A stretch of DNA of 6,076 nucleotides. Origin: Sandaracinaceae bacterium (GTDB lineage: Bacteria; Myxococcota_A; Polyangia; Polyangiales; Sandaracinaceae). Made by a program: the position numbers and the translations under genes. The DNA lies in assembly GCA_025056955.1 (NCBI GenBank), contig JANWYL010000185.1, positions 1 through 6,076 of the forward strand. Reading direction: 5' to 3'. The stretch's first letter is position 1. Every line of letters begins with the position of its first letter. Positions 6,063-6,076 of the stretch are shown in pieces. The notes below the pieces were generated by a model, which ran no database searches, had not been told where the DNA came from, and saw only the letters and a program-made list of their open reading frames with translations.

Positions 6063-6076
6063 GGGGAGAGGATAAG

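Noticed and set aside
6004..6076. CIRCE or other heat-shock operator upstream of dnaJ
   Set aside because: No TTAGCACTC/GAGTGCTAA inverted repeat is present in the visible upstream bases; the window ends soon after, so a more distant site cannot be excluded.

Overview
The window holds six protein-coding genes in a moderately GC-rich bacterial sequence: five complete and one cut off by the left edge. Gene content suggests a Gram-negative bacterium of the Myxococcota/'Deltaproteobacteria' kind. It has several outer-membrane-type lipoproteins, a TatT-family TRAP accessory lipoprotein, and an AgmX/TonB-like C-terminal domain. This taxonomic reading is inference; no rRNA or other marker gene is present. 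I see no tRNA, rRNA, CRISPR array, insertion sequence or phage gene.

Left half, minus strand (read right to left): a secreted or lipid-anchored GH13 alpha-amylase-family glycosidase (2921 to 1170), a TatT-family TRAP-transporter accessory lipoprotein (1103 to 177), and the first 33 codons of an exported protein (101 to 1). The last starts with a signal peptide after a good ribosome-binding site, and its position after tatT suggests a DctP/TatP-type solute-binding protein. Short gaps (66 and 75 bp) suggest one operon linking extracellular alpha-glucan breakdown to a binding-protein-dependent uptake system.

Middle, plus strand: a 359-aa protein resembling the CrtC/AttH/tocopherol-cyclase-like double-lipocalin superfamily (2920 to 3999). 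It is followed after 34 bp by a proline-rich lipoprotein (4034 to 4879) with a probable AgmX/PglI-type TonB-like domain and four Pro-rich repeats at its C-terminus. The plus-strand pair diverges from the amylase operon. The latest possible amylase start codon and the only available start of the CrtC-like gene overlap within one CATG, so there is no intergenic promoter space between them.

Right end, minus strand: a complete type I DnaJ co-chaperone (6003 to 4912), convergent with the lipoprotein gene, with its own probable promoter and a strong Shine-Dalgarno site.

Nothing here is a recognised defence system or cluster. The parts most worth a second look are the overlapping divergent starts, the amylase/TatT/TRAP arrangement, the EF-hand-like loop in the amylase, the orphan CrtC-like protein, and the modular repeat-tailed lipoprotein.
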